Part shown: in pieces, positions 1 to 7,690 of the stretch | How the letters are laid out: each line of letters starts with the position of its first letter | Position numbering within the stretch: the first letter of the stretch is position 1 | NCBI GenBank assembly: GCA_003645395.1 | Contig: QNFC01000051.1 | Location: 1-9,384, forward strand | Source of the DNA: Gammaproteobacteria bacterium | GTDB lineage: Bacteria > Pseudomonadota > Gammaproteobacteria > Immundisolibacterales > Immundisolibacteraceae | Length of the DNA stretch: 9,384 nt | Reading direction: 5' to 3' | Made by a program: the position numbers and the translations under genes | Notes under the pieces: model-generated | Told to the model about the DNA's origin: nothing | The model's database searches: none | What the model saw: only the letters and a program-made list of their open reading frames with translations

Positions 1-911
1 ACCAGGGCACGGCCCTGATTGACGGCGAGAGAGACGATGCGCACGTCCTGGTCAGTGAGGCCCTCACCGGCGTCAGCAAGCACGACCACAGAGTTGGCGG
101 CTTCAATCGCGCGCAAGGTTTTAATGATGCTAAATTTTTCAATCGTGTCGTTGACGCGAGCGCGACGACGGACACCTGCGGTGTCGATCAGGGTCCACGG
201 CTCTCCCTTATAAGTCAACGGGATGGCGATGCTGTCGCGGGTGGTGCCAGGCTGGTCAAAAGCAATCACCCGCACTTCGCCCAGGAGCTGGTTGGTCAGG
301 GTCGATTTGCCGACATTGGGTCGGCCAATCAGGGCCACGCGTGGGTGCTGCGGATTATTTAATGACAGCTCATCGAGGTTGTCGGCTTGTTCAACCGACT
401 CGTACCCATCTTCATCCTCGTCCGGGAATTCCGCGAGCACAGCGGCTATACATTTATCGACACCGTCACCGCGAATACTGGAGACGGCAAAAGCGTGTTT
501 GAATCCAAGTAAATGAAAGGGCGCGAGTGCCTGATCGCTCAGCACGCCTTCGGTTTTGTTAACTAGCAGAGTCAGGGAGACGCCAAGTCGGCGTAACTGT
601 GCCGCGATCTCCTCGTCACGGGGATCAAGCCCGCGCCGACCATCGACCAGAAATAGCACGGCGTCTGCCTGACGTGCAGCGAGCATGCTCTGTTCGCCCA
701 TCAGGCTATCGATGCCATCGATCTCGCCGCTGAGGCCGCCGGTGTCGACAACGGTATAGGGGCGGCCATCATGGTCACACTGACCAACAATCCGGTCGCG
801 GGTTAAACCTGGTTGGTCAGCCACGAGAGCATCTCGGGTTTGGGTGAGCCGATTAAACAGGGTTGACTTACCTACATTGGGCTGCCCAATCAGAGCAAAA
901 ACTGGGATCAT
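1..911 (-). CDS. der: Ribosome-assembly GTPase Der (EngA), C-terminus cut by window edge
   Basis: Der is a tandem-domain GTPase that acts in the cytoplasm on 50S subunit maturation. About 303 residues are visible out of a usual 440-490. GTPase domain 1 shows Walker A GQPNVGKST (residues 9-17), the G3 motif DTGG (56-59), a G4 motif NKTE (118-121) and a G5-like SSIRG (144-148). An acidic linker (about 162-182, rich in D and E) leads to GTPase domain 2 with GRPNVGKST (196-204) and DTAG (243-246) followed by RRRARV, the typical Der arrangement. The G4 motif of domain 2 and the KH-like domain lie beyond position 1. I chose the ATG at 911 because MIPVFALIG aligns with the usual MxPVxALVG start. An ATG two codons upstream (917) is equally possible and better spaced from a weak GAAG. 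The gene starts just after the bamB stop, so it is probably the last visible gene of the operon. The family call is secure; the exact start is not. Confidence 0.97.
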   Translation of the reverse strand, partial: MIPVFALIGQPNVGKSTLFNRLTQTRDALVADQPGLTRDRIVGQCDHDGRPYTVVDTGGLSGEIDGIDSLMGEQSMLAARQADAVLFLVDGRRGLDPRDEEIAAQLRRLGVSLTLLVNKTEGVLSDQALAPFHLLGFKHAFAVSSIRGDGVDKCIAAVLAEFPDEDEDGYESVEQADNLDELSLNNPQHPRVALIGRPNVGKSTLTNQLLGEVRVIAFDQPGTTRDSIAIPLTYKGEPWTLIDTAGVRRRARVNDTIEKFSIIKTLRAIEAANSVVVLADAGEGLTDQDVRIVSLAVNQGRAL

Positions 912-924
912 CGGCATACTGGCT

Positions 925-2199
925 TCACTGACTGAATCCGTCCCAGAAAGGGGCAGGAACGCTCGGCTGATCATCTGATATTTCACTGGACTCCTCAGCG
1001 GAGGCACGGAGTATGACCAGCTTGCCATCATGATCGAACAGGAAAAGCTCATTACCTATAACAGTTAACGGCGCCGAAGTGGCTTCCCGAGTGGGTCGTG
1101 AACGAGCAACAAAGGTGCCGTCATCACGATTCATCCAATGCAGGTAGCCGTCAAAATCGGCAACCACCACGTATCCATCCACTACCACTGGCCCACCGAT
1201 GCGCCGCGCGGTTAGCGCCTCCTGTTTCCAGGTCGTTGCGCCGGTTTTACGATCGAGCGCCCAAATCGTGTCTTCTTCGTCTGTCAGGTAGACGTTAAAC
1301 AGGTCAAGTGTCAGGCCTGAATAGCTGGAAACACTGCGTGACCATAGAACTTCACCGGAATATTGCCCGATGGCAACCACTCGGCCCTGATAAGCTGAGC
1401 CAAAAATCACCCCACTTTCTGCCACGGGCGTACTATCGGCATCGACCATACGCTCAAGTTCACTGCGACCGCGTGACAATCCTATTGACGTCTCCCAGGT
1501 TTCGAACCCGTTGTTGACGTCAACTGCCGTCATTCGGCCATCCGCAAAGCCCTTAACCACCATGTCATCAATGATCAGTGGTGCACTGCCACCGCGTAAC
1601 GATAGTGTCGGCACTTCGTGTTCGATCATCCATTTCTGCTGGCCGTCGTTGGCGTTCAAACCGAGTAGTTTGCCGTCGGAGGTCGCCACCACAACTACCG
1701 ATGAATTTGATACCGGCGGCACGAGTACTTCACTGGGCATCTGTTGTTGCCAAAGTAGCTCACCGGTCTCTCGACTGAAAGCCATTAGATCGGCATTCCG
1801 GGTGGCAACAAAAACGTGCCATTCGTCCATGCCTACGCCACCAAGAATTTTATCTTCTAACTCAGTCTTCCAGAGCTTTTTGTGAGTTTTATAATCCCAC
1901 GACACCAGGCCACGACGACGGTTTGTAACCACCGTGACCTGGTCGTCGTAATAAGCTGGAACCGGTCGTGGGAAGGCTCGTCCGCCGCCGTCGCTGAGTG
2001 ATTTGCTCCATATTTTCTCAGGCTTGAACAGTGGCTCAAACTCAACCAGTTCAGCGGGATCCTTAGCCTTACCAGTGCCCGAAAGTTGTTCTGAAATCCA
2101 GCCGCTAGTATCGTTGGCCCGTTCGGTCATATCTCGAGAAAAGTTACCGCAACCGGTTAAAAACAACCCGCAGGCTGCAGTGAGTAAGAATCTGTACAT
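925..2199 (-). CDS. bamB: Outer-membrane protein assembly lipoprotein BamB (YfgL)
   Basis: BamB is a subunit of the BAM complex, which inserts beta-barrel proteins into the outer membrane; it binds BamA from the periplasmic side. The 424-residue product begins with a lipoprotein signal: a hydrophobic stretch, then the lipobox LTGC with the acylated cysteine at residue 17. The +2 residue is Gly, consistent with outer-membrane sorting. Residues about 60-400 hold repeated PQQ-type blades of an eight-bladed beta-propeller, with recurring patterns such as ALDRKTGATTWK (315-326) and DGYLHWMNRDDG (350-361). The LSLRG segment (L199, L201, R202) and the acidic pair D253/D255 appear to match residues implicated in BamA contact in E. 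coli BamB, by my recollection and alignment by eye. It is slightly longer than the E. coli protein (392 aa), with an extra C-terminal tail after about residue 400. The start ATG overlaps the yfgM stop by one base (TGATG), with GGAAG six bases upstream. Confidence 0.97.
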   Translation of the reverse strand: MYRFLLTAACGLFLTGCGNFSRDMTERANDTSGWISEQLSGTGKAKDPAELVEFEPLFKPEKIWSKSLSDGGGRAFPRPVPAYYDDQVTVVTNRRRGLVSWDYKTHKKLWKTELEDKILGGVGMDEWHVFVATRNADLMAFSRETGELLWQQQMPSEVLVPPVSNSSVVVVATSDGKLLGLNANDGQQKWMIEHEVPTLSLRGGSAPLIIDDMVVKGFADGRMTAVDVNNGFETWETSIGLSRGRSELERMVDADSTPVAESGVIFGSAYQGRVVAIGQYSGEVLWSRSVSSYSGLTLDLFNVYLTDEEDTIWALDRKTGATTWKQEALTARRIGGPVVVDGYVVVADFDGYLHWMNRDDGTFVARSRPTREATSAPLTVIGNELFLFDHDGKLVILRASAEESSEISDDQPSVPAPFWDGFSQ

Positions 2200-2828
2200 C
2201 AGTAGCTTCCGAGGCCATCCAGTTTTAATTGGATAATCGCCTGGTGTTGCGGGGTGGCGGGGTCGACCAGTGTCAATGCGCCTTGATAGGCGTTACGGGC
2301 GGCATCAAGATCGCCCTTGGCGACCGCTATATCGCCTTTTAGCTCTTCTTTGCTGGCGCTATAACTATTGGTTTCGATAGCCTCGACGACTTTCAGGGCT
2401 TCGTCATGTTTTTCCTGGGCAAGCAATACGCGAGTTAAACGCAGCTGGGCCTGCGCCTGAAAAGCAGGTTGATCGGTGTTGTCGATCACCCACTGTAGTC
2501 TCTCTGCAGCTTCGTCCAGGTTCTCGGCGGCGACCAGCTGCTTTGCATCGGCCAGGCTGGCGAGGCTGGCATAAGGAGTATTGGCATATTCGTCAACCAG
2601 GGAAACGGCAGCAGCTGTGCTGGCTTCGTCCCCAGCAGGATTGGCATACTGCTCTTGGTAGTACATCGACGCGGTTTGCAGGGTTTCATTGCGGGAGTTG
2701 AGATAATAATTGCCACCAATCACTAATGAAATGCCTACCAATCCGCTGATGATCACGGTCTGGCCGTTCGTGGCCCACCAGCTTTTCAGGGCATCGAGCT
2801 GTTCTTCATCGTTTGCGTAGTCAGTCAT
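2199..2828 (-). CDS. yfgM: YfgM-family inner-membrane TPR protein (ancillary SecYEG translocon subunit)
   Basis: YfgM in E. coli is a single-pass inner-membrane protein with a periplasmic TPR-like domain that associates with PpiD and the SecYEG translocon and is thought to help pass secreted proteins on to periplasmic chaperones. This 209-residue product has a short acidic cytoplasmic N-terminus, one membrane segment at about residues 24-42 (IISGLVGISLVIGG), then an alpha-helical, alanine-rich domain with TPR-like helices to the C-terminus. The N-terminal pattern resembles the E. coli protein (acidic residues, then ALKSWW, then NG before the membrane helix). The reading frame is open upstream to 2894 within hisS, but the ATG at 2828 gives the family-typical start and an 8-base overlap with the hisS stop, so I prefer it. 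An ATG at 2840 is the alternative. Its place between hisS and bamB is the standard one for this family. Confidence 0.93.
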   Translation of the reverse strand: MTDYANDEEQLDALKSWWATNGQTVIISGLVGISLVIGGNYYLNSRNETLQTASMYYQEQYANPAGDEASTAAAVSLVDEYANTPYASLASLADAKQLVAAENLDEAAERLQWVIDNTDQPAFQAQAQLRLTRVLLAQEKHDEALKVVEAIETNSYSASKEELKGDIAVAKGDLDAARNAYQGALTLVDPATPQHQAIIQLKLDGLGSY

Positions 2829-4131
2829 TGTTTTGGTCATCCGGCCCGTTTTGGGCAGTTGAAACGGCGTGGGAAAAGGGTCGTAAAAACTCAATAAGCT
2901 GGTCTTGAGCGATCTGCTGTTGGGGTTTGCTGTTACGCAAAAATTTTACACTGATCGTCTGATTATCGACTTCATCTCCGCCAATGATAAGGGCGATGTC
3001 AACGCCGGCTTTATCGGCGCGGTTCAGTTTTTTTCCGGGGTTTCCGCTTTGGTGGTCTATCTCTACCCGCATGTTGTGCAATTGGGCGCGACAGGCCTGG
3101 GCGAGTGCGAGTGCCGGCAGAAGAGCGCTATCATCAAGATAAATAAATTGAACATGGGTCAGGGGTTCAGGTGCCCGTTGCTGTTTTAGTAGTTCAACCA
3201 GGCGCTCTTCACCCATTGCGAAACCGACCGCAGGGGTAGCGCGACCGCCAAGTTGCTCAACCAGCCCATCGTAGCGCCCGCCAGCGCAGACAGTGCCCTG
3301 AGCACCGAGCTGGTCGGTGACCCATTCAAAGACAGTACGGTTGTAGTAATCGAGCCCGCGGACCAGGCGGTCATTTACCTTATAGGACATGCCCTGTGCA
3401 TCAAGCATTATTTGCAGGGCCTGGAAATGGTTGGATGATTCCGCATCGACTGAATCAAGCAGGCTCGGAGCATTAGCCAGTAATGCCTGGGTATCGCTAT
3501 TTTTGCTGTCGAGAATTCGCAGAGGATTGGTTAGCAGGCGACGTTGACTGTCGTCGTCAAGCTGGTCGCGGTAATCCTGCAAATACTCCACCAGGGCCGA
3601 ACGATAAGCAACGCGGCTATCGCTATCGCCCAGCGTATTGACCTGCAGCTCAACGGCGGTTATGCCAAGCTCGTCCCAAAGTTGGCCAGTGAGCATAATT
3701 AATTCGGCATCAATAGCCGGACCGGGCAGACCAAAACACTCGGCCCCTATCTGATGAAACTGACGATAACGACCTTTCTGTGGCCTTTCGTGACGGAACA
3801 TCGGTCCGGAATACCAGAGCTTGCTAATTTTGTTGTGCAGCAGTCCACGTTCGATACCCGCGCGCACCACGCTGGCGGTGCCCTCTGGGCGCAGAGTCAG
3901 GCTGTCGCCGTTTCGATCGTCGAAGGTATACATCTCCTTTTCGACGATGTCGGTGGAGACTCCGATGCTTCGTGCAAAAAGTTCGGTTTTTTCCAGCAGC
4001 GGCAAGCGTATTTCGCCAAAGCCATAACGGCTAAATAGTTGTTGCGCCGTCTTCTCAAGCAGCTGCCAATAGCAAATATCCTGCGGGAGAATATCGTTCA
4101 TTCCGCGAATGGCTTGTAATTTATTGCTCAT
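2821..4131 (-). CDS. hisS: Histidyl-tRNA synthetase (HisRS), class II
   Basis: HisRS charges tRNA-His with histidine using ATP, in the cytoplasm. The 436-residue protein is close to the usual 420-430. The class II catalytic core is complete: the N-terminal QAIRGMNDILP segment, motif 2 region with RPEGT (81-85) and FRHERPQKGRYRQFHQ (112-127), the histidine-binding signature RGLDYYNRTVFEW (258-270), the AGGRYDGL signature (283-290) and motif 3 around GFAMGEERL (303-311). Residues from about 327 onward form the alpha/beta anticodon-binding domain. The ATG at 4131 is the only plausible start: the frame is open 66 bases back to the rodZ stop but holds no ATG, GTG or TTG. No Shine-Dalgarno is visible ahead of it; the preceding bases are pyrimidine-rich. 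In most gammaproteobacteria ispG precedes this gene; here rodZ does. Confidence 0.98.
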   Translation of the reverse strand: MSNKLQAIRGMNDILPQDICYWQLLEKTAQQLFSRYGFGEIRLPLLEKTELFARSIGVSTDIVEKEMYTFDDRNGDSLTLRPEGTASVVRAGIERGLLHNKISKLWYSGPMFRHERPQKGRYRQFHQIGAECFGLPGPAIDAELIMLTGQLWDELGITAVELQVNTLGDSDSRVAYRSALVEYLQDYRDQLDDDSQRRLLTNPLRILDSKNSDTQALLANAPSLLDSVDAESSNHFQALQIMLDAQGMSYKVNDRLVRGLDYYNRTVFEWVTDQLGAQGTVCAGGRYDGLVEQLGGRATPAVGFAMGEERLVELLKQQRAPEPLTHVQFIYLDDSALLPALALAQACRAQLHNMRVEIDHQSGNPGKKLNRADKAGVDIALIIGGDEVDNQTISVKFLRNSKPQQQIAQDQLIEFLRPFSHAVSTAQNGPDDQNND

Positions 4132-4197
4132 TAGAGGGTAGGGGGCGTCTGTTTGGGAAATGTAAATGGGTGCTTCGCTGCAACGAGATCGAAGTTA
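4132..4197 (-). other. 66-bp rodZ-hisS junction where ispG is usually found
   Basis: This is the longest gap inside the leftward gene block. It lies between the rodZ stop (TAA, 4198-4200) and the hisS start. In the mRNA sense it ends in a C/T-rich run with no purine-rich ribosome site. In all three minus frames the short translations do not resemble either end of IspG, so I see no recognisable remnant. A weak 5-bp inverted repeat (CTTCG/CGAAG, about 4173-4194) with a 12-base loop lacks a T-run and is not a convincing terminator. The plus strand carries four short G-runs here. Confidence 0.7.
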
Positions 4198-5142
4198 TTA
4201 GTCGGGGGTGTCGGCCCCGTTAACAGCAGAACTGTCGAGTGTGAACTGAGAGAGACGGCCGCGGATTGGGTGCTCGTAAAGTTCACCATTGTAAAAAACA
4301 GATACTTCCGGTGCGTTACCAAGGAAAACTTTTATTGGTAGTTGAGCGGAAAGAGTTATCTCACTACCAGCGGGCTGCAGGTTATACAGTAACTTGCTGC
4401 CATCACTGGCGCGGATATCTGCCCAACTGGATCCGTTAAATTTCAAAACTATTTCACCGGTAACCGGCTCATTAGCCGCTGCACTCGCAGAGTCTACGCT
4501 GTTGCTGTCTGTTCCAGCTTGAGCTGACAATGGTGTACTGATTGTCGTCCTGCCAGCAGGGCTACGAGTCTGGAGGATTTCAGTTCGAACTGTCGTGGAT
4601 GTCTGTGTCGACAGCGGGTCGTTTTCGGGGATTGGTGCCAGCGTACCGCTCTGGGCGCTAGAAACATCAGTCCTGTCTTCTCCGGAGGTGGGCAGTACTG
4701 GATCCGTCAGTGAGTGATCGAGCTGATCGAGATAGATGTTGTAGGCAGCGAACACGACGGCTGCCAGGATAAGCATTACCAGGCCAGCCTTTATTTTTTT
4801 ACCCGGCCCATCGCTGGCAGTGCTTAATTTTATTGGCTTAAAATTTGACCGAGAGTGTTGGGGCTCTGGAAATGTTTCGGCCAGGCGTTCTTTTATTATG
4901 CTGGGATCGATCGATACGTAACGGGCATAACCAATAAGGGAACCGCGCACATAGGTACGTCCAGGGAAAAGGTCGTAATTGTCCTGTTCGAGAGCTTCAA
5001 TTTTTTGTGTCGTCAAATTTAAGGAATCTGCGATTTCCTGCACCGAGATTTTGCGTTCCTCGCGGGCGGCAAGGAGCAATTTCCCAAGGCTGTTTAAGGG
5101 GGTGGGTTCGCTCTCTGTTGACAATAATTCTGATTGGGTCAT
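4198..5142 (-). CDS. rodZ: Cytoskeletal shape protein RodZ (HTH domain plus DUF4115)
   Basis: RodZ is a bitopic inner-membrane protein that links the MreB actin-like cytoskeleton to the elongasome and keeps rod shape. The 314-residue product has the family architecture. Residues about 17-90 are a cytoplasmic helix-turn-helix domain (GKLLLAAREER, then SVQEIADSLNLTTQKIEALE, then YVRGSLIGYARYV). A lysine-containing juxtamembrane stretch (GKKIK, 114-118) precedes one membrane helix at about 119-136. A periplasmic linker rich in Ser, Thr and Pro (about 145-225) leads to a C-terminal DUF4115 beta domain (about 228-302, with FNGSSWADIRASDG). Length is close to the E. coli protein (337 aa). The ATG overlaps the pilW stop by four bases (ATGA), and I see no strong ribosome site, so translation is probably coupled. 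Confidence 0.96.
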   Translation of the reverse strand: MTQSELLSTESEPTPLNSLGKLLLAAREERKISVQEIADSLNLTTQKIEALEQDNYDLFPGRTYVRGSLIGYARYVSIDPSIIKERLAETFPEPQHSRSNFKPIKLSTASDGPGKKIKAGLVMLILAAVVFAAYNIYLDQLDHSLTDPVLPTSGEDRTDVSSAQSGTLAPIPENDPLSTQTSTTVRTEILQTRSPAGRTTISTPLSAQAGTDSNSVDSASAAANEPVTGEIVLKFNGSSWADIRASDGSKLLYNLQPAGSEITLSAQLPIKVFLGNAPEVSVFYNGELYEHPIRGRLSQFTLDSSAVNGADTPD

Positions 5143-5999
5143 TGGGTGTAAAGCATCTGTGCCTGGTCCGAGTCGGGGAACAGGTTTTTCAATGACATGG
5201 TATAGCTTGCCTCCATGTCCTGGTCGTTAAGCTTACGGGCGATCTGAACTCCCAGCCAAAGGCTTTCGGCCTCAGGGGTCACGCTTTCATGGTAGCGCTT
5301 TAGATAGTCTGCAGCCTGCAGATTGCCACCCCGTTGATAAGAGAGGTCGGCAAGGTAGTATAGCGTCTGTGGCAGGTCAGGCCGTAACTGACGGGTCGTG
5401 CGCAGGTAGATGTCAGCCTGTTTTAACTCACCTGCTTTGAGCGCACAGATGCCGCCATTGTAATAGGCTCGCCAGGGGGTTTTATACAGTGGGTTCGCTA
5501 AAGCGCATTGGAAACGTTTATCGGCCGCCAGGTACTCGCCTTGCTGACATAAAAAATGGCCATAGTTGTTATTGAGTTCTGGGTCGCCTGGCTCCAGTCG
5601 TAGTGCGCGTTTGTAGCTCTTGCGAGCATCATCAATACGATTCATCCGGATTTCGAGCAGGGCTAATGCTGAATATGCGGTAGCCGATGAGGGCATCAGT
5701 TCAATTGCCTCATTTATTTCGGCCAGGGCGGTATCCAGTTTGTCCTGCATCATATAGCCCACACCTAGCTGCAAGTGAATATCCCCTAGTTCCTGTTTTT
5801 CAGCCAGGTCAGTGTTTACATCAGAGACGGGCTTACTACAGACTTTCGGAACGTTTTTGTTACCAAAAGCAGAGGTGCTGCTATTACCACCGCCCGTGTT
5901 TGTTGACTGCGTTGATCCAGAGCTAGCACAGCCGCCAATGAAGGCGCCAATCAGCAGGCTCAACACTAATAATTCCAAATACCCGGTGGCAGATTTCAC
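5139..5999 (-). CDS. pilW: Type IV pilus biogenesis TPR lipoprotein PilW/PilF
   Basis: PilW/PilF is an outer-membrane lipoprotein that helps the PilQ secretin localise and multimerise for type IV pili. The 286-residue product starts with a signal peptide and lipobox IGGC, with the acylated cysteine at residue 24 (followed by Ala), then a low-complexity Ser/Gly/Thr linker to about residue 50. Residues about 71-277 are tandem TPR repeats; NNYGHFLCQQGEYLAADKRF (143-162) is close to the PilF consensus. It is somewhat longer than Pseudomonas PilF (252 aa), mostly through the linker. The start is a GTG at 5999, overlapping the rlmN stop by four bases (GTGA), with a good AGGGAG ribosome site (6007-6012) seven bases upstream. 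Its position between rlmN and rodZ is the conserved location. No other pilus genes are in the window, so whether the cell makes pili cannot be judged. Confidence 0.95.
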   Translation of the reverse strand: MKSATGYLELLVLSLLIGAFIGGCASSGSTQSTNTGGGNSSTSAFGNKNVPKVCSKPVSDVNTDLAEKQELGDIHLQLGVGYMMQDKLDTALAEINEAIELMPSSATAYSALALLEIRMNRIDDARKSYKRALRLEPGDPELNNNYGHFLCQQGEYLAADKRFQCALANPLYKTPWRAYYNGGICALKAGELKQADIYLRTTRQLRPDLPQTLYYLADLSYQRGGNLQAADYLKRYHESVTPEAESLWLGVQIARKLNDQDMEASYTMSLKNLFPDSDQAQMLYTQ

Positions 6000-7096
6000 G
6001 CGTGCACTCCCTGGCGCAGTTCTAGGCTATTGTGGCGACGTTGACGGGGGACCACTTTGCCCACTAGTTGTCCGCAGGCAGCATCGATATCATCACCCCG
6101 AGTGCGGCGGATGGTGGTGATGAGTCCTGCGGTGATCAAAATCTGCTGAAAGCGCAGAATGGTTTCATCATCGGACCGCTGGTAGGGTGCGTCCGGAAAG
6201 GGGTTGAAGGGAATCAAGTTGATCTTGGCAGGCACTTTTTGTAGCAATTTTGCGAGCGTGCGGGCGTGAGAGGGCTGGTCGTTGATGCCACGGAGCATCG
6301 CGTACTCGAAAGTGACCTTCTGACGAGACTCCTCGGCGACATACGTTTTACATGCGGCAAGTAACTGGGCGATCGGATATTTTCGATTCAATGGTACTAG
6401 CTGGTTACGCAGCTCATCGGTTGGCGCGTGCAGCGATACCGCCAAGCTCACGGGAACCCGCTCACGTAAGGCGGCAAACGCCGGAATCACACCCGCCGTG
6501 CTCACCGTTACACGTCGCCGTGACAATCCATAGCCGTGGTCATCGAGCATGATATCGATAGCATCGGTGACCGCGCTGAGATTAAGCAGGGGTTCACCCA
6601 TACCCATGAATACAACATTGGTGACTGCTTGCGGGCGGGTATCGGGTTGGTCCAACAAACGCCGCGCAGTCCATACCTGTCCGATAATTTCGGCCGTCGA
6701 TAGATTACGATTAAACCCCTGCCGGGCGGTGGAGCAGAAAGTGCAATTAAGCTGACAACCTACCTGCGACGAAATGCAGAGCGTGCCGCGATTGCCGTCC
6801 GGGATAAAAACCGTCTCAATATCGCTACCACCGGCCATACGTAACACCCATTTGCGGGTGCCGTCGCTGGCCGTATGGTCGGAGACAACCTCAGGACCAG
6901 CAATCATCGCTTGCTCGGCAATGGTCGCGCGTAAAGATTTGCTGATATTGGTCATCGCATTCAGATCATCAACGCCAAAATGATGAAGCCATTGCAGCAC
7001 CTGAGCCGCCCGAAAACGCTTTTCACCCATGTCGGCGAAAAACGTTTCGAGGCCTTTCAGATTAAGCCCTAACAGATTGATGCGGTTAATGCTCAC
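5996..7096 (-). CDS. rlmN: Dual-specificity rRNA/tRNA adenine-C2 methyltransferase RlmN (radical SAM)
   Basis: RlmN methylates C2 of A2503 in 23S rRNA and A37 of some tRNAs, using a [4Fe-4S] radical-SAM mechanism with a methyl-cysteine intermediate. With the GTG start at 7096 the product is 366 residues, a normal length. The cluster-binding CX3CX2C is C114, C118 and C121 (GCQLNCTFC). The two mechanistic cysteines, equivalent to E. coli Cys118 and Cys355, are C107 (TLC) and C341 (DIDAACGQ). The SAM-binding motif GMGEP is at 165-169. The frame is open back to 7270 inside ndk, but only the GTG at 7096 gives the family-typical start (INRINLLGL) and a 13-base gap after the ndk stop. No Shine-Dalgarno is obvious. 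The pilW start overlaps its stop. It depends on Fe-S supply, and the SUF genes lie just beyond ndk. Confidence 0.97.
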   Translation of the reverse strand: MSINRINLLGLNLKGLETFFADMGEKRFRAAQVLQWLHHFGVDDLNAMTNISKSLRATIAEQAMIAGPEVVSDHTASDGTRKWVLRMAGGSDIETVFIPDGNRGTLCISSQVGCQLNCTFCSTARQGFNRNLSTAEIIGQVWTARRLLDQPDTRPQAVTNVVFMGMGEPLLNLSAVTDAIDIMLDDHGYGLSRRRVTVSTAGVIPAFAALRERVPVSLAVSLHAPTDELRNQLVPLNRKYPIAQLLAACKTYVAEESRQKVTFEYAMLRGINDQPSHARTLAKLLQKVPAKINLIPFNPFPDAPYQRSDDETILRFQQILITAGLITTIRRTRGDDIDAACGQLVGKVVPRQRRHNSLELRQGVHA

Positions 7097-7109
7097 GATG
7101 CTGATTACA

Positions 7110-7541
7110 TTACCGGGTGCGCGGACAGATTTCGAGGTCGCTAAAAAAGAACTTGATTTCGTTAGCAGCGGTATCTGTAGCGTCGGAACCGTGACAGGCA
7201 TTTTCGTCAATGCTGGTGGCAAAGTCTGCACGAATAGTCCCGGCGGCGGCTTCGGCCGGGTTGGTGGCACCCATCAGGTCGCGGTGGGCAGTGACGGCAT
7301 TTTCGCCTTCGAGGGCGGTAACCATCACTGGGCCAGATGTCATGAACCCAACCAGGTCTTTATAGAAAGGGCGCTCAGCATGGACTGCATAGAACTGTCC
7401 CGCCTGCTTATCGCTAAGGTGGAGCATTTTGGTAGCAATAATTTTCAGGCCAGCTTTTTCAAAACGAGCATAGATATCACCAATGTGGTTTTTGCTTACC
7501 GCGTCGGGTTTGATGATAGAGAGGGTGCGTTCAATGGCCAT
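7110..7541 (-). CDS. ndk: Nucleoside diphosphate kinase
   Basis: Ndk transfers the terminal phosphate from NTPs to NDPs through a phospho-histidine and balances nucleotide pools. The 143-residue protein is full length and very close to the E. coli enzyme along its whole course. It begins MAIERTLSIIKPDAV, has the active-site motif NACHGSD with catalytic H117, and ends EICPRTR. The ATG at 7541 follows a good AAGGAAA ribosome site (complement of 7551-7557) nine bases upstream. It is the first gene of the leftward block, so the transcript probably starts in the divergent region to its right. In Pseudomonas-like genomes an ISC operon lies directly upstream in the same orientation; here SUF genes lie there in the opposite orientation. 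Confidence 0.98.
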   Translation of the reverse strand: MAIERTLSIIKPDAVSKNHIGDIYARFEKAGLKIIATKMLHLSDKQAGQFYAVHAERPFYKDLVGFMTSGPVMVTALEGENAVTAHRDLMGATNPAEAAAGTIRADFATSIDENACHGSDATDTAANEIKFFFSDLEICPRTR

Positions 7542-7690
7542 CTAAATGTGTTTCCTTAAACAGTTTCAGGTTGATCCCGGAATCGAGAAGCGCGAAGTTT
7601 ACTGGATTGTCAGGGGTTTCAGCCAGTAACAATTGTCTTCAGTTATAAAGATTTAGGGCGCTTGCGGGACGGTGAACCCAGAAACCGGAA

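Noticed and set aside
1511..1885. A 124-codon plus-strand open frame inside bamB
   Set aside because: It is antisense to the beta-propeller blades; the Ser-rich product has no recognisable features.
2829..2894. An upstream start for YfgM at 2894
   Set aside because: The extra 22 residues lie within the hisS C-terminal coding and are not like YfgM; the ATG at 2828 matches the family N-terminus.
4173..4194. Terminator after rodZ
   Set aside because: Only a 5-bp stem with a 12-base loop and no T-run; probably chance.
5812..6120. A 102-codon plus-strand open frame across the pilW/rlmN junction
   Set aside because: It runs opposite two well-supported genes and resembles no family.
7097..7270. 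An extended RlmN N-terminus starting at 7270 inside ndk
   Set aside because: It would overlap ndk by about 160 bases with a Pro-rich sequence not seen in RlmN; the GTG at 7096 gives the family-typical start.
7029..7559. A 176-codon plus-strand open frame antisense to ndk and the rlmN start
   Set aside because: It lies entirely over two conserved genes on the other strand, and its product has no family-like features; it is a shadow of ndk codon use.
7561..7690. A defined ndk promoter on the minus strand
   Set aside because: Several AT-rich hexamers exist, but none pairs with a credible -35 at 16-18 base spacing, so I cannot support a specific call.
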